NCBI GenBank assembly: GCA_046734415.1
Contig: JBKPRD010000132.1
Span: forward strand, 1 to 64,000
Length of the DNA stretch: 64,000 nucleotides
DNA from: DATBLE01 sp046734415
GTDB taxonomy: Bacteria > Actinomycetota > Thermoleophilia > Gaiellales > Gaiellaceae
Reading direction: 5' to 3'
This document shows positions 36,349-45,097 of the stretch, in pieces; the stretch's first letter is position 1, and each line of letters begins with the position of its first letter. Position numbers and translations under genes: made by a program. Below the pieces are notes generated by a model. That model did not search any database and had not been told where the DNA came from. It worked only from the letters and a program-made list of their open reading frames with translations.

Positions 36349-36954
36349 CTAGAGGCCGGCCAGGACTCGGTCGACCGTCGTGAACTCGACCCCGGCCTCC
36401 CGCCACGCCGCGGTGCACGCCGCCACACGAGCGTCGTCGAGCCCCCGCGCAGCGTCCTCGACGAACCGCACGCGCAGCTCGCGCTCGAGCAGCCCGCGGA
36501 CGGCGGCGTCGTTGCAGACGTCGGTGGCGACGCCGAACAGGATCACCTCGTCCGGGCCGAGCCGCGCGATCAGCCGGTCGGCGTTCGGGTTCGTGAACAC
36601 GTCGAAATGCTTCTTCAGCAGCAGGAACTCGCGGCCCTCGAGGTAGCGCTCCGGAAACTCGCCGAGCCCGATCGGCACCGGGTCCTGCTGCTCGGTCTCC
36701 GGGATCTTCCGCGCCCCGCGCGTGCCCCGGAGGCAGTGCGGCGGGTAGGTCGTCCGGAAGTCCGGGTCGTCCGAGATCTCGTCGTCGGTCAGCTCGTGGT
36801 CGTCGGCGGAGGCGACGTGGACGATCCCTGCCTCCCTCGCGGCGTGGGCGAGCCTGGACATCGCCGGGATCGTCTGCTCCGCGCCGGCGACGTACAGCCT
36901 CCCGTCCGGGAGCATGAAGTCGACCTGGGTGTCGACGTCCCAGAGGACCTTCAC
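36349..36954 (-). CDS. nicotinamidase-like cysteine hydrolase (isochorismatase fold)
   Basis: 201 residues. The catalytic triad of this fold is visible: an Asp in WDVDTQVDF at the N-terminus, a Lys in LLLKKHFDVF, and the nucleophilic Cys in FGVATDVCNDAAVRGLL. HxH-type metal ligands are suggested by ADDHE and PPHCLRGT. The next upstream gene, 1 bp away on the same strand, is nicotinate phosphoribosyltransferase, so conversion of nicotinamide to nicotinate for NAD salvage is the likely job (inference from context). The start is GTG. Confidence 0.85.
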   Translation of the reverse strand: MKVLWDVDTQVDFMLPDGRLYVAGAEQTIPAMSRLAHAAREAGIVHVASADDHELTDDEISDDPDFRTTYPPHCLRGTRGARKIPETEQQDPVPIGLGEFPERYLEGREFLLLKKHFDVFTNPNADRLIARLGPDEVILFGVATDVCNDAAVRGLLERELRVRFVEDAARGLDDARVAACTAAWREAGVEFTTVDRVLAGL

Positions 36955-36955
36955 G

Positions 36956-38044
36956 CTACGCGACGAGCTCGAGGCCCGCGCTCGGACGGAAGCGCCGGCC
37001 GACCTTGGCCGAGGGACGGCCGTCGGTGAGCACGATGTCCGCGGTGAAGTCGTTCGACCCGCGGATCAGAGACGAGCCGACGCCGTAGGCGTCGACTGGG
37101 ACGCCTGTCTCCTCGAACGCCTCGATCCGCTCGACCGTGAAGCCGCCCGAGGCGACGATCTTCACCCGCTCGAAGCCGTCGCGGTCGAGGGCGTCGCGCA
37201 CGTTGCGCACCAGCCGCTCGTTGACCCCTCGCGGATCGAAGTCGCCCAGCTCGTTCCACAGCGAGCGGTCGACGAGCTGCCCCGAGGTGTCGAGGCGAAC
37301 GCCCCAGAGCCGCGGGCCGAGCGCGCGGGCGACGTCGAGGGCAGTCTGGACCGAGTCGTTCTCGAAGTCGACGAGGACGACGATGTTGAAGTCCGGCGGC
37401 GCCCACTCGGCGAACTTGGTCGCGGCGAGCACGGTGTTCCCGCCGTACGCCGCGATCAGCGCGTGCGGCACCGTTCCGATCCCCCGACCGCCCCACCAGG
37501 ACGACTGCGCATCCGTGGTGACGCCGATCTCGGAGCCGACGAGCGCGCCGGCCACGTACGCCGCGTAGCCGTCGCCCGTCTGCACGCGGTGGTGGTCGTG
37601 CCGGGCGGCCATGAAGATGATCGGCTTCCCGTGCGCCGCCTCGAGCACGCGGGTCACGTTCGTCGAGATCAGCGTCCGCCGGGAGAGCACGCCCAGGTAG
37701 ACGGTCTCGAGGTGGGCGAACAGCGTGTAGTCGCCCTCGATCGTCATCACGGTCTCCCACGGCTCGATCCGGGTGCCGTCGTAGAGCGCGTGGACGGTGA
37801 GCGCGTCCCAGTCGTCGGAGCACAGCTTCAGGACGGCGATCGCCTCGTCCATCCCGCCGAGGACGGCATGGTGCTTCTGGAACACCTGCATGACCACCCG
37901 GGGATGCCGCTGGTCGTCGAGCAGCGCCGCGCGCGTGTGGTTGAAATACGCGTCGGTGTAGTAGCCCTCCCGCATCTTCTCGACGGGGAGGTCGAAGATC
38001 TCGGGCGGGAGGCGCCTACGCTCGGTGCGTGTTTTCAGCGCCAT
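36956..38044 (-). CDS. pncB: nicotinate phosphoribosyltransferase
   Basis: 362 residues of the NAPRT family, which makes nicotinate mononucleotide in NAD salvage. It shows DLPVEKMREGYYTDAYFNHTRAAL at the start, MAARHDHHRVQTGDGYAAYVAGA with the active-site histidines, ATKFAEWAP, LVDFENDS, GVRLDTSGQ and VKIVASGGFTVERIE. The ATG at 38044 is preferred; it overlaps the end of the DUF1385 gene by 29 bp. It is followed at once by the nicotinamidase-like gene, giving a two-step salvage pair. Confidence 0.9.
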   Translation of the reverse strand: MALKTRTERRRLPPEIFDLPVEKMREGYYTDAYFNHTRAALLDDQRHPRVVMQVFQKHHAVLGGMDEAIAVLKLCSDDWDALTVHALYDGTRIEPWETVMTIEGDYTLFAHLETVYLGVLSRRTLISTNVTRVLEAAHGKPIIFMAARHDHHRVQTGDGYAAYVAGALVGSEIGVTTDAQSSWWGGRGIGTVPHALIAAYGGNTVLAATKFAEWAPPDFNIVVLVDFENDSVQTALDVARALGPRLWGVRLDTSGQLVDRSLWNELGDFDPRGVNERLVRNVRDALDRDGFERVKIVASGGFTVERIEAFEETGVPVDAYGVGSSLIRGSNDFTADIVLTDGRPSAKVGRRFRPSAGLELVA

Positions 38045-38819
38045 CGTGCTCCTCGAGCTCGAGGCATGCGCGCAGTGCCGCCTCGGCGACCTCGAGCTGC
38101 GCCGCGTCGGGCTCGGCGGTGGCGAGCCGGTGCTGCAGCTCGTGGCCGGGACGGGCCAGCACCTTCGCGACCGGGTGCTCCGGGTGACGCACCATCCAGG
38201 AGAAGAGCTCCGTCGCTGCCGCGACCGCGCCCACCGTGGCGCCGAGCCGGGCGACCCCACGAAGCGCAGCAGGAGCACGCGCGGCCAGCGCCGCTCCGAC
38301 CGCAGAGGTCAGCAGGAGCGGCCCGACGAGGTGTGAGCCGCAGCGCTCGTGCTCCTTGCCGCGCGGCTCGCCGTGCTCATAGGTCCCGATCGAGATGTGC
38401 TCCGCCCCGTGGTAGGCGGCGAGGCTCGAGCCGCGCAGGGCAAGGGTCGCCGGCGCCAGCGAGAGCGCCCCGACGATGAGCTCCCTCGCGACCGGGCCGA
38501 TGCGCTTCGAGTCGCGCAGCGCGCGGACGGCGAGACCGCTCGTGAGCATCGATGCGATCACGATCGGCTGCTCGAACGGCAACCGGGCCTCGGGAAGGGC
38601 GCGCCGGATCCGCGGCAGCAGGAGCATCGCGTCGAGCAGGCGGGCGGGCCCGCGCAGCAGCGGGCTCGTCACCTGCGCGCCGCGGAGCCGCTTGCGCCCC
38701 GAGGCGACCTTCAGCTCGCCTTCAGGCGTGCGCACCGCAAGCGCCCATGCCGTCGGTCCGTGGACGAGGACGCCGTTCTGGAGCGCCATCCCGCCGAGGC
38801 GGATCTTCTCGTCGGCCAT
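38016..38819 (-). CDS. DUF1385 (YqhQ-like) membrane protein
   Basis: 267 residues. Family marks are GGMALQNGVLVHGP at the start, YHGAEHISIGTYEHGEP and HERCGSHLVGPLLL in the centre, then HPEHPVAKVLARPGHELQHRLAT, with hydrophobic helices between them. The role of DUF1385 proteins is not known. ATG start with TAGGCT 6 nt upstream, where the TAG is the M20 stop. Its end overlaps pncB by 29 bp. Confidence 0.88.
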   Translation of the reverse strand: MADEKIRLGGMALQNGVLVHGPTAWALAVRTPEGELKVASGRKRLRGAQVTSPLLRGPARLLDAMLLLPRIRRALPEARLPFEQPIVIASMLTSGLAVRALRDSKRIGPVARELIVGALSLAPATLALRGSSLAAYHGAEHISIGTYEHGEPRGKEHERCGSHLVGPLLLTSAVGAALAARAPAALRGVARLGATVGAVAAATELFSWMVRHPEHPVAKVLARPGHELQHRLATAEPDAAQLEVAEAALRACLELEEHDGAENTHRA

Positions 38820-38825
38820 GGTCAG

Positions 38826-38831
38826 AGCCTA
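38826..38831 (-). promoter_or_regulatory. -10 box of a leaderless promoter for the DUF1385 gene
   Basis: TAGGCT on the minus strand, 6 nt before the ATG; its TAG is the stop of the upstream M20 peptidase gene. Confidence 0.45.
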
Positions 38832-40124
38832 GCTGCCGAGGGCCAGTGCGACGGAGCGGAGGAAGTCGACGCCGAGGCCGACGTCGTCGATGGGAATCCG
38901 CTCGTCCGCCGAGTGAACGAGGCGGGAGGCAAGCTCCGCGCTCATCGTCCGCAACGGGAAGAACCCGTACGCGACGGTCCCGAATGCCTCCCGCAGCCAG
39001 TGCGAGTCGGTGAAGCCGGCGACACAGATGGGGGCGAGTCGCGCGCCCGGCTCGAGCTCCTCGACGAACCGCTCCACCGCCGACCAGAGCGGCGTGCCGA
39101 TCGCCGAGCGCGTCCCGCCGTGGCCGCCCGTCCACTCGAGGTCGTAGCTGTCCGGGCCAAGCCATTCGCGCACCTGCGCCTCCGCTTCCTCCTCCGGCTG
39201 CCCGGGGAGCAGGCGGCAGTCGACCGTCACCTCGCAGCGGCCGGGAATGACGTTCCGCTTCGTCGACGCCTCGATCATCGTCGGCGAGACGGTGAGCGCC
39301 AGCAGCGGCTCGACCAGCTCCGCCGCGACCGGGTCGGCCTCGCGGGCAGCCGCGAGCGCGTCGGCCGCGGGCGGGACGCGGTCGAGCAGCGCGGCGAGAA
39401 GACCCTCCGTCTCCGGGATCAGCCGAGGCTCAGGATCGAACTCGCCGAGCCGGGTGATCAGCCGGGACGCCTTGACGAGCGCGTTGTCGGCGATCCCCGG
39501 CATCGAGCCGTGGCCGCTCCGGCCTTGGACGTCGAGCACGAACGGCGAGCTCCGCTTCTCCGCGGACGCACACAGGTACAGGACGCGGCCGCCGACCTCG
39601 ACGCGATCGCCGGCGCCCTCGTTGATCGCGTAGTCGCACCCAACGGCATCGGGGTGCGCTTCGCAGAGCCACTCGAGCCCGTACGTGACGCCCTCGCCCA
39701 CCTCTTCGTCCGCGGTGGCGGCGAAGATCAGGTCGCCGCCCGGCCGGAACCCCTCGCGCGCCAGCGAGGCGATCGCGACCGCGTTGGCCGCCACCTGGCC
39801 CTTCATGTCGAGCGCGCCGCGACCCCACACCTGGCCGTCGCGGAGCTCGCCCGACCACGGATCGACCGACCACTCGGCCGGATCGGCCAGCACCGTGTCC
39901 GTGTGCGAGAGGAGCAGGAGGCCCGGTCCGTCGCCGCGGCCACGGATCCGTGCGACCAGGTTCGCCCGCTCGGGCTCCCGCGCGTACAGCGCGCACTCGA
40001 CGCCGAACGGCTCCAGGTAGTCGCGCAGGAGCTCGGCGGCGCGGGTCTCGTTCCCGGGCGGGTTGACCGTGTTCAGGCGGATCAGCTTCTGGAGGAGCCG
40101 CACCGCTTCGTCGCGGAGGCTCAC
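38829..40124 (-). CDS. M20-family metallopeptidase/deacylase
   Basis: 431 residues of the M20 (ArgE/DapE/carboxypeptidase G2-like) group with two zinc ions. It shows LLLLSHTDTVLAD with the first His, GRGALDMKGQVAA with the bridging Asp, ATADEEVGEGVTYG with the catalytic Glu pair, SGHGSMPG in the dimerisation domain, and FTDSHWLREAFG with the C-terminal His. The substrate is unknown. The GTG start overlaps the methyltransferase stop as GTGA, so they are co-translated; the longer frame is shadow. Confidence 0.9.
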   Translation of the reverse strand: MSLRDEAVRLLQKLIRLNTVNPPGNETRAAELLRDYLEPFGVECALYAREPERANLVARIRGRGDGPGLLLLSHTDTVLADPAEWSVDPWSGELRDGQVWGRGALDMKGQVAANAVAIASLAREGFRPGGDLIFAATADEEVGEGVTYGLEWLCEAHPDAVGCDYAINEGAGDRVEVGGRVLYLCASAEKRSSPFVLDVQGRSGHGSMPGIADNALVKASRLITRLGEFDPEPRLIPETEGLLAALLDRVPPAADALAAAREADPVAAELVEPLLALTVSPTMIEASTKRNVIPGRCEVTVDCRLLPGQPEEEAEAQVREWLGPDSYDLEWTGGHGGTRSAIGTPLWSAVERFVEELEPGARLAPICVAGFTDSHWLREAFGTVAYGFFPLRTMSAELASRLVHSADERIPIDDVGLGVDFLRSVALALGS

Positions 40125-40864
40125 CTCGTGCCCAGGATCAGCACGTACTCGCGGATCAGCCGGTTCCCGTCGAAGACGGCCATGTACTCCGCGCGGGCGT
40201 GGTCGCGCTCTGCGTCGTCGAGCGCGTCGAGCCACGCCTTCATCGGCGGCACCGAGGCCGAGAGCAGGTCCCAGAGCGCATCGGGCGACTCGGCGGAGAT
40301 CGTCGCCGCGCCGCGCTCGAACTCGAGGTCGAACCGAGGCAGCAGCCCGCGGACGTAGCCCGCATCCGCCCAGGGCTTCGCGTCGACGCCCTCGTACGTC
40401 GGCCGCAGGCGCGCGCCGAGCCGCGCCCAGGCGTCGTACTTCCACGCCGTGATCGCGATCCGCGCGCCCGGGCGGCAGACGCGCGTCAACTCGGCGGCCG
40501 CGCGCCGGTGGTCGGGCGCGAAGATGACCCCGAAGACGGACGCGACGGCATCGAAGCTCGAGTCCTCGTACGGAAGCGCCTGCGCGTCGCCCTCGTCGAA
40601 GCGAATCGAGAGGCCCGCCTCGGCCGCCGCCGCGCGCGCCTTCGCCAGCTGGTCGGCCGAGATGTCCAGCCCGGTCACGTCGGCGCCGGTGCGGGCCGCG
40701 ACGAGCGCGGCGCCGCCCGTGCCGCAGGCGAGGTCGAGAAAGCGCCCGCCGGGCTGCGGGTCCAGCGTCTCGACGATGCGCCGGTGGATCGGAGCGAACG
40801 CCGCTGCGATGCGCTCGTAGGTTGCGCCGCTCCAGGCAGCCGCGGCGTCGGGGGCGGCGCTCAG
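40121..40864 (-). CDS. class I SAM-dependent methyltransferase with a CTG start
   Basis: About 247 residues. Motif I is FLDLACGTGGAAL, followed by VTGLDISADQLAKAR, DEGDAQALPYEDSSFDAVASVFGVIF and a KYDAWARLG region: the UbiE/methyltransferase-11 type; the acceptor is unknown. No ATG, GTG or TTG lies near the conserved start. A CTG overlaps the TGA of the dioxygenase gene (CTGA) and has AAGGAG 5 nt upstream, so I place the start there. It sits between tryptophan 2,3-dioxygenase and an M20 peptidase with 4-bp overlaps on both sides. Confidence 0.88.
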   Translation of the reverse strand: MSAAPDAAAAWSGATYERIAAAFAPIHRRIVETLDPQPGGRFLDLACGTGGAALVAARTGADVTGLDISADQLAKARAAAAEAGLSIRFDEGDAQALPYEDSSFDAVASVFGVIFAPDHRRAAAELTRVCRPGARIAITAWKYDAWARLGARLRPTYEGVDAKPWADAGYVRGLLPRFDLEFERGAATISAESPDALWDLLSASVPPMKAWLDALDDAERDHARAEYMAVFDGNRLIREYVLILGTR

Positions 40865-41589
40865 TCGTTCTCCTTCGCCAGATTCGTCAGCTCGGTCCGC
40901 ACCTTCCAGAGCTCCGGGAAGAGCTTGTGCTCGACGAGCTTGCCGAGCAGCTCCACCGGCGTGCCCTGTGTCCCCACGACCTCGCCGCCGATGCTCCGCT
41001 CCACGACCATGTAGTGGCGCACTCGCCAGGTCGTCGCCCACTCGTCGAGCTCGGTCAGGGCCTCCGCGAGCTGGTACAGATCCTCGCGGTCACGGGCCTG
41101 CACGTACACGTCCGCGATCGAGAGCCCCTCCGCCCGGCGCAGGGAGTGGAACGACTCGCCGAGCTCGGGCGCCGCATGACGAACCCGGTTCCACCCCGGG
41201 GAGTCGAACCCGCTCCCGTGGCCGAGCACCGGGCGGATGTCGGACGTGTACTCCCACGGCGACATCAGCTCGAGCATGTCGAGCGCGTGGGTGACGAGCC
41301 GGAACGACAGACTCGAGCGGCGCAGCAGCCTGAGCGCCGGCGCGATCTCGCCGTGCCGGAGGTGCTCCGCCGCGAGCTCCATCTCCTCGGCTGCCAGCTT
41401 CAGGAAGAGCTCGGAGGACTGATGGACGGTCTGAAAGAGAAGCTCGTCGTGATGCGCGCGCTCCTCCGGCGTCTTCTGGAGCGAGAGCAGCTCGTCGGTG
41501 CGGAGGTAGCGCTCGTAGTCGCTCGCGCCGGGCCCCGGGAGGATCGGCGCGAACTCGTCGGCGAGCCCGGTTTGCTCCTGTCTCGACAC
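40861..41589 (-). CDS. kynA: tryptophan 2,3-dioxygenase
   Basis: 242 residues, haem enzyme opening the indole ring of tryptophan to N-formylkynurenine. It shows YERYLRTDELLSLQK, HHDELLFQTVHQSSELFLKL with the active-site His, SFRLVTHALDML, and the haem-ligand region TWRVRHYMVVERSIGGEVVGTQGTPVE. The GTG at 41589 is supported by TATGCT 6 nt upstream. Kynurenine formamidase and kynureninase are not seen in the window; the fused-overlap partners are a methyltransferase and an M20 hydrolase. Confidence 0.95.
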   Translation of the reverse strand: MSRQEQTGLADEFAPILPGPGASDYERYLRTDELLSLQKTPEERAHHDELLFQTVHQSSELFLKLAAEEMELAAEHLRHGEIAPALRLLRRSSLSFRLVTHALDMLELMSPWEYTSDIRPVLGHGSGFDSPGWNRVRHAAPELGESFHSLRRAEGLSIADVYVQARDREDLYQLAEALTELDEWATTWRVRHYMVVERSIGGEVVGTQGTPVELLGKLVEHKLFPELWKVRTELTNLAKEND

Positions 41590-41595
41590 CTGCTG

Positions 41596-41603
41596 AGCAT
41601 ACT
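41596..41603. promoter_or_regulatory. overlapping divergent -10 boxes for kynA and rarA
   Basis: The 8-bp AGCATACT reads TATGCT on the minus strand (6 nt before the kynA GTG) and CATACT on the plus strand (7 nt before the rarA GTG). Only 21 bp separate the two start codons, so polymerase cannot use both at once. Confidence 0.4.
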
Positions 41604-41610
41604 TCGCGTC

Positions 41611-42837
41611 GTGAGCGACCTGTTCTCCGACGCCGCCGCGCAGCGGCTTCCGGACACGGCTCCGCTCGCCCTGCGACTGCGGCCGCGGACGCTCGACGAG
41701 TTCGTCGGCCAGCAGCACGTGCTCGGCGAGGGCTCGGCCCTCCGCCGGGCGATCGACGAGGACAAGATGCGCTCGGCGATCTTCTTCGGGCCGCCGGGAA
41801 GCGGGAAGACGACGCTCGCGCGGATCGTCGCCGCGAGGACCGGCGCGGCCTTCGAGGAGCTCTCCGCCGTATCGGCCTCCGTCGCCGACGTGCGCGCCGT
41901 GATCGCCCGCGCCCGCGAGCGCCTCGGCGCCCAGGGACAGCGCACGATCCTCTTCCTGGACGAGATCCACCGCTTCAACAAGGCGCAGCAGGACGCACTC
42001 CTGCCCGTCGTCGAGGAGGGGCTCGTCACGCTGATCGGCGCGACGACCGAGAACCCGTACTTCGAGGTCAACTCCGCGCTCCTCAGCCGCGTCCAGCTCT
42101 TCGAGCTGTATCCGCTCGAGCTCCCGGACCTGGAGCGGGTGATCGCGAAGGGAGAAGCCACTCTCGGAGTCGGCCTGTCACCGGAACTCCGACGCCTGAT
42201 CGCCGTCCGTGCGGGCGGCGACGCGCGCAACGCCCTGACGATCCTCGAGGTCGCCGCCCAGACAGCCGGGACCGACGAGGTCACCGAGGCGCACGTCGAG
42301 GACGCCGCGCGCAAGCGGCCGCTCCTCTACGACAAGGGCGGCGACGCGCACTACGACTTCATCTCCGCCTTCATCAAGTCGATGCGCGGCTCCGACCCGG
42401 ATGCCGCGGTGTACTACCTCGCGGCGATGCTCGAGGGCGGCGAGGATCCGCGCTTCATCGCCCGCCGGATGGTCGTGCTCGCCTCCGAGGACATCGGCAA
42501 CGCCGATCCCCAGGCGCTGCTCGTCGCCACGGCGGCCGCGCACGCCGTCGAGTACGTCGGCCTGCCCGAGGCGCGGCTCAACCTCTCGCAGGCGGCCATC
42601 TACCTCGCGCTCGCGCCGAAGTCGAATGCCAGCTACGTGGCGCTGAAGGAGGCAGCCCGGGACGTCCGCGAGAGCGGAAACGTGCGGCCGCCGAAGGAGC
42701 TCCGCGACGCGAGCTACCCGGGCGCGAACAAGCTCGGCCACGGAGCCGGCTACGTGTACCCGCACGACGACCCCGCCGGCTTCGAGGTCGACTACCTCCC
42801 CGACGAGCTGAAGGGCAGGAAGTACTACCGGCCGTGA
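41611..42837 (+). CDS. rarA: RarA/MgsA-type AAA ATPase
   Basis: 408 residues of the RarA clamp-loader-like family, acting at stalled replication forks. It shows LALRLRPRTLDEFVGQQHVLGEGSALRRAI, Walker A FFGPPGSGKTTLARI, Walker B ILFLDEIHRFNKAQQD, sensor 1 LIGATTENPYFEVN, and the C-terminal YDKGGDAHYDFISAFIKSMRGSDPDAAVYYLA that defines RarA. The GTG at 41611 is preferred; the frame back to 40822 is shadow of kynA. Confidence 0.95.
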   Translation: MSDLFSDAAAQRLPDTAPLALRLRPRTLDEFVGQQHVLGEGSALRRAIDEDKMRSAIFFGPPGSGKTTLARIVAARTGAAFEELSAVSASVADVRAVIARARERLGAQGQRTILFLDEIHRFNKAQQDALLPVVEEGLVTLIGATTENPYFEVNSALLSRVQLFELYPLELPDLERVIAKGEATLGVGLSPELRRLIAVRAGGDARNALTILEVAAQTAGTDEVTEAHVEDAARKRPLLYDKGGDAHYDFISAFIKSMRGSDPDAAVYYLAAMLEGGEDPRFIARRMVVLASEDIGNADPQALLVATAAAHAVEYVGLPEARLNLSQAAIYLALAPKSNASYVALKEAARDVRESGNVRPPKELRDASYPGANKLGHGAGYVYPHDDPAGFEVDYLPDELKGRKYYRP

Positions 42838-42847
42838 GCATCGCCCG

Positions 42848-43600
42848 ATGAGCCTGAACGTCTACGAGTGGGGAGAGCCCGGCGGGACGCCGCTCGTCTG
42901 CCTGCACGGCGTGACCTCGTACGGCGGCCGCTTCGACTGGCTCGCCGACTCGGGGCGGCACGTGCTCTCGCTCGACCTGCTCGGCCACGGGGACTCGAGC
43001 TGGGAGCCGCCGTGGGACGTCGACGCCCACCTGGCGGCCATCGTCGCGTCCGTGCCCGACGGCCCGGTCGTGTGGGTGGGTCACAGCTTCGGCGGCCGGC
43101 TCGTCGCGGAGCTCGCGGCCCGCGATCCCGGCCGGGTCGAACGGGCGGTCCTGCTCGACCCGGCGCTACAGGTTCTCCGTCACGTCGCCTTCGATCTCGC
43201 CGAGCTCGAGCGCAACGACGTCTCCTACGCGACGGTCGAGGAAGCGGTGCAGGCGCGCTTCGACGCGGGCCGGGTCCTGCTCGCGCCGAAGGACCGCGTC
43301 GTCGCCTCCGACGCGGGGCACATGGAGGCCGGCCCCGACGGGCGCCTGCGCTACCGCTACTGCAAGAGCGCCGTGATCACCGCGTGGAGCGTCATGGCGA
43401 GCCCACCGCCGCGTCCCGCGCGCGTGCCCACGCTGATGGTGCTGGGCGCCGACTCCTGGCTGACGCCCGGCGAGCACCTGGACACCTACCGCACGGAGCT
43501 CGGCGACCTGTTCCGGGTCGTCACCGTCCCCGGTGGCCACACCGTCTACTGGGACGCGCTCGACGAGACGCGCGACGCACTCGCCTCGTTCCTCGCCTAG
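42848..43600 (+). CDS. alpha/beta-fold hydrolase
   Basis: 250 residues. The oxyanion strand is LVCLHGVTSYGGRFDWL, the nucleophile elbow GHSFGGRLVAELAARDP, the acid lies after LMVLGADSWLTPGE, and the catalytic His is in GGHTVYWD. It resembles the broad group of small-molecule esterases/epoxide hydrolases; the substrate is unknown. It follows rarA by 10 bp. Its TAG stop shares the palindromic CTAG with the stop of convergent rocF. Confidence 0.88.
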   Translation: MSLNVYEWGEPGGTPLVCLHGVTSYGGRFDWLADSGRHVLSLDLLGHGDSSWEPPWDVDAHLAAIVASVPDGPVVWVGHSFGGRLVAELAARDPGRVERAVLLDPALQVLRHVAFDLAELERNDVSYATVEEAVQARFDAGRVLLAPKDRVVASDAGHMEAGPDGRLRYRYCKSAVITAWSVMASPPPRPARVPTLMVLGADSWLTPGEHLDTYRTELGDLFRVVTVPGGHTVYWDALDETRDALASFLA

Positions 43601-44508
43601 AGGATCCGCGCGCCGAGCGCACTCGCGACCAGCTCGACCGCGAGGGTGCCGGTCTGGTTCTCCCGATCGAGGATCGGGTTGACCTCGACGACCTCGAGCG
43701 ATCCGGCAAGACCCGACTCGGCGACGAGCTCCATCGCCAGGTGGGCCTCGCGGTAGGAGAGTCCTCCGCGCACCGGTGTGCCGACGCCCGGTGCGACCTC
43801 GGGGTCGAGCGCGTCGAGGTCGAGGCTGACATGGACGAAGCCCGGCCCGGCGATCCGGTCGAGCGACTCGCGAACCGCGTGCTCGATTCCGAGCCGGTCG
43901 ATGTCGCTCATCGTGAAGACGGTCGCGTTCAGCTCGCGCAGCAGCTGCCGCTCGCCCTCGTCCAGCGAGCGGACGCCGACGAGGGCGACCCGGCTCGGGT
44001 CGACGGAGGGGATCGGCCAGTTCGCCACGTCGAACCTCGCGCCGCCGAGCCCCATCGCCGCGGCCAGCACCATCCCGTGCACGTTGCCGGTCGGGCTCGT
44101 CTCCGGCCTGTTCAGGTCACCGTGAGCGTCCACCCAGAGCACGCCGCCCGGGCCGGCGACGCGGGCGAGACCGCCGAGCGTCCCGATCCCGACCGAGTGG
44201 TCGCCACCCAGCACGAGCGGCAGCTGCCCACCCTCGTATGCCTCTGCGACCAGGTCGGCCACCCGGCCGCAGGTGAGCAGGATCTCGCGCAGGTAGCGGA
44301 CGCGCTCGTCGCCGACCGCCGTGGCCTCGGCGACCGCGGTCTGGACGTTGCCGAGATCGATATACGTCCGGCCGAGCTCCTCGATCCGCTGCTCGAGGCC
44401 GCCGTAGCGGATCGCCGACGGTCCCATGTCCACGCCACGGCGGCCGGCGCCCAGGTCGAGGGCGGCACCGATCACCGCGACGGGTTGCAGAGTTTCCGCG
44501 GCTGCCAC
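43597..44508 (-). CDS. rocF: arginase-family ureohydrolase
   Basis: 303 residues. The start GAALDLGAGRRGVDMGPSAIRYGGL is typical of arginases rather than agmatinases. Manganese ligands are in GGDHSVGIG, LWVDAHGDLN and SLDLDALDPEVAPGVGTP. Arginase makes ornithine and urea from arginine. The GTG at 44508 has TACGGT 8 nt upstream and fits the family N-terminus. Convergent with the hydrolase, sharing CTAG at the stops. Confidence 0.9.
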   Translation of the reverse strand: MAAAETLQPVAVIGAALDLGAGRRGVDMGPSAIRYGGLEQRIEELGRTYIDLGNVQTAVAEATAVGDERVRYLREILLTCGRVADLVAEAYEGGQLPLVLGGDHSVGIGTLGGLARVAGPGGVLWVDAHGDLNRPETSPTGNVHGMVLAAAMGLGGARFDVANWPIPSVDPSRVALVGVRSLDEGERQLLRELNATVFTMSDIDRLGIEHAVRESLDRIAGPGFVHVSLDLDALDPEVAPGVGTPVRGGLSYREAHLAMELVAESGLAGSLEVVEVNPILDRENQTGTLAVELVASALGARIL

Positions 44509-44516
44509 GCGGGCAA

Positions 44517-44522
44517 ACCGTA
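44517..44522 (-). promoter_or_regulatory. -10 box of a leaderless promoter for rocF
   Basis: TACGGT on the minus strand, 8 nt before the GTG. Confidence 0.45.
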
Positions 44523-44538
44523 GCCCGTCGCGGGAATA

Positions 44539-44928
44539 ATGATGGACGGGATGCACGACAACGGACGGATTCGTGTGCTGCTCGCCGACGACGACGAGGA
44601 CTACGCAGCGTCGCTCGGCCGCCTGATCGACGAGCAGCCCGAGCTGAGAGTCGTCGGCATCGCCCACGACGGCGTCCAGGCCGTCGAGCTCACGGAGGAG
44701 CTCGACCCGGACGCGGTGATCGTCGACCTGCACATGCCGCGCCTGAACGGCGTCTCTGCGATCGGCCGGCTACGCCGCGACCGTCCCCACCTCTGCCTGA
44801 TCGCGGTCACCGGCGACCCGGACGACGGGCTGCACCGCGCCGCGACGGACGCCGGCGCCGACGGCGTCCTCGTCAAGGGCGAGATCATCGCCGCCCTCAT
44901 CGATCGGATCAGGCGCGGCCGGGCCTAG
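44539..44928 (+). CDS. single-domain response regulator (receiver only)
   Basis: Up to 129 residues comprising only a receiver domain: acidic pocket LLADDDEDY, phospho-acceptor D63 in VIVDLHMPRLNG, switch Thr in AVTGDP and Lys in GVLVKGE. There is no output domain, so it acts by protein interaction or as a phosphate relay. No kinase is adjacent. The ATG at 44551 (MHDNGRIRVLL) may be the true start; an AATAAT (44535-44540) just upstream is a plausible -10. Confidence 0.88.
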   Translation: MMDGMHDNGRIRVLLADDDEDYAASLGRLIDEQPELRVVGIAHDGVQAVELTEELDPDAVIVDLHMPRLNGVSAIGRLRRDRPHLCLIAVTGDPDDGLHRAATDAGADGVLVKGEIIAALIDRIRRGRA

Positions 44929-45024
44929 ACGGCGAGCTCAGGCACCCCGCGGCTCGTCGCCAGTAGGACACCTTGGTTCGCACACGTCAGTTCTCTCGTC
45001 CTCGAGATCTGCGGGTAGATCAGG

Positions 45025-45097
45025 TGGCGAGGGCCGGAATCGAACCGGCGACACCACGGTTTTCAGCCGTGTGCTCTACCAACTGAGCTACCTCGCC
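45025..45097 (-). tRNA. tRNA-Phe (GAA)
   Basis: A 73-nt cloverleaf on the minus strand: acceptor stem GGCGAGG/CCTCGCC, D-arm GCTC-AGTTGGTA-GAGC, anticodon stem CACGG/CCGTG with loop CTGAAAA (anticodon GAA), variable loop GTGTC, and T-arm GCCGG-TTCGATT-CCGGC, with discriminator A. CCA is not encoded (CCT follows). It stands alone. A TACACT about 10 nt upstream of the mature 5' end may be its -10 box. Confidence 0.97.
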
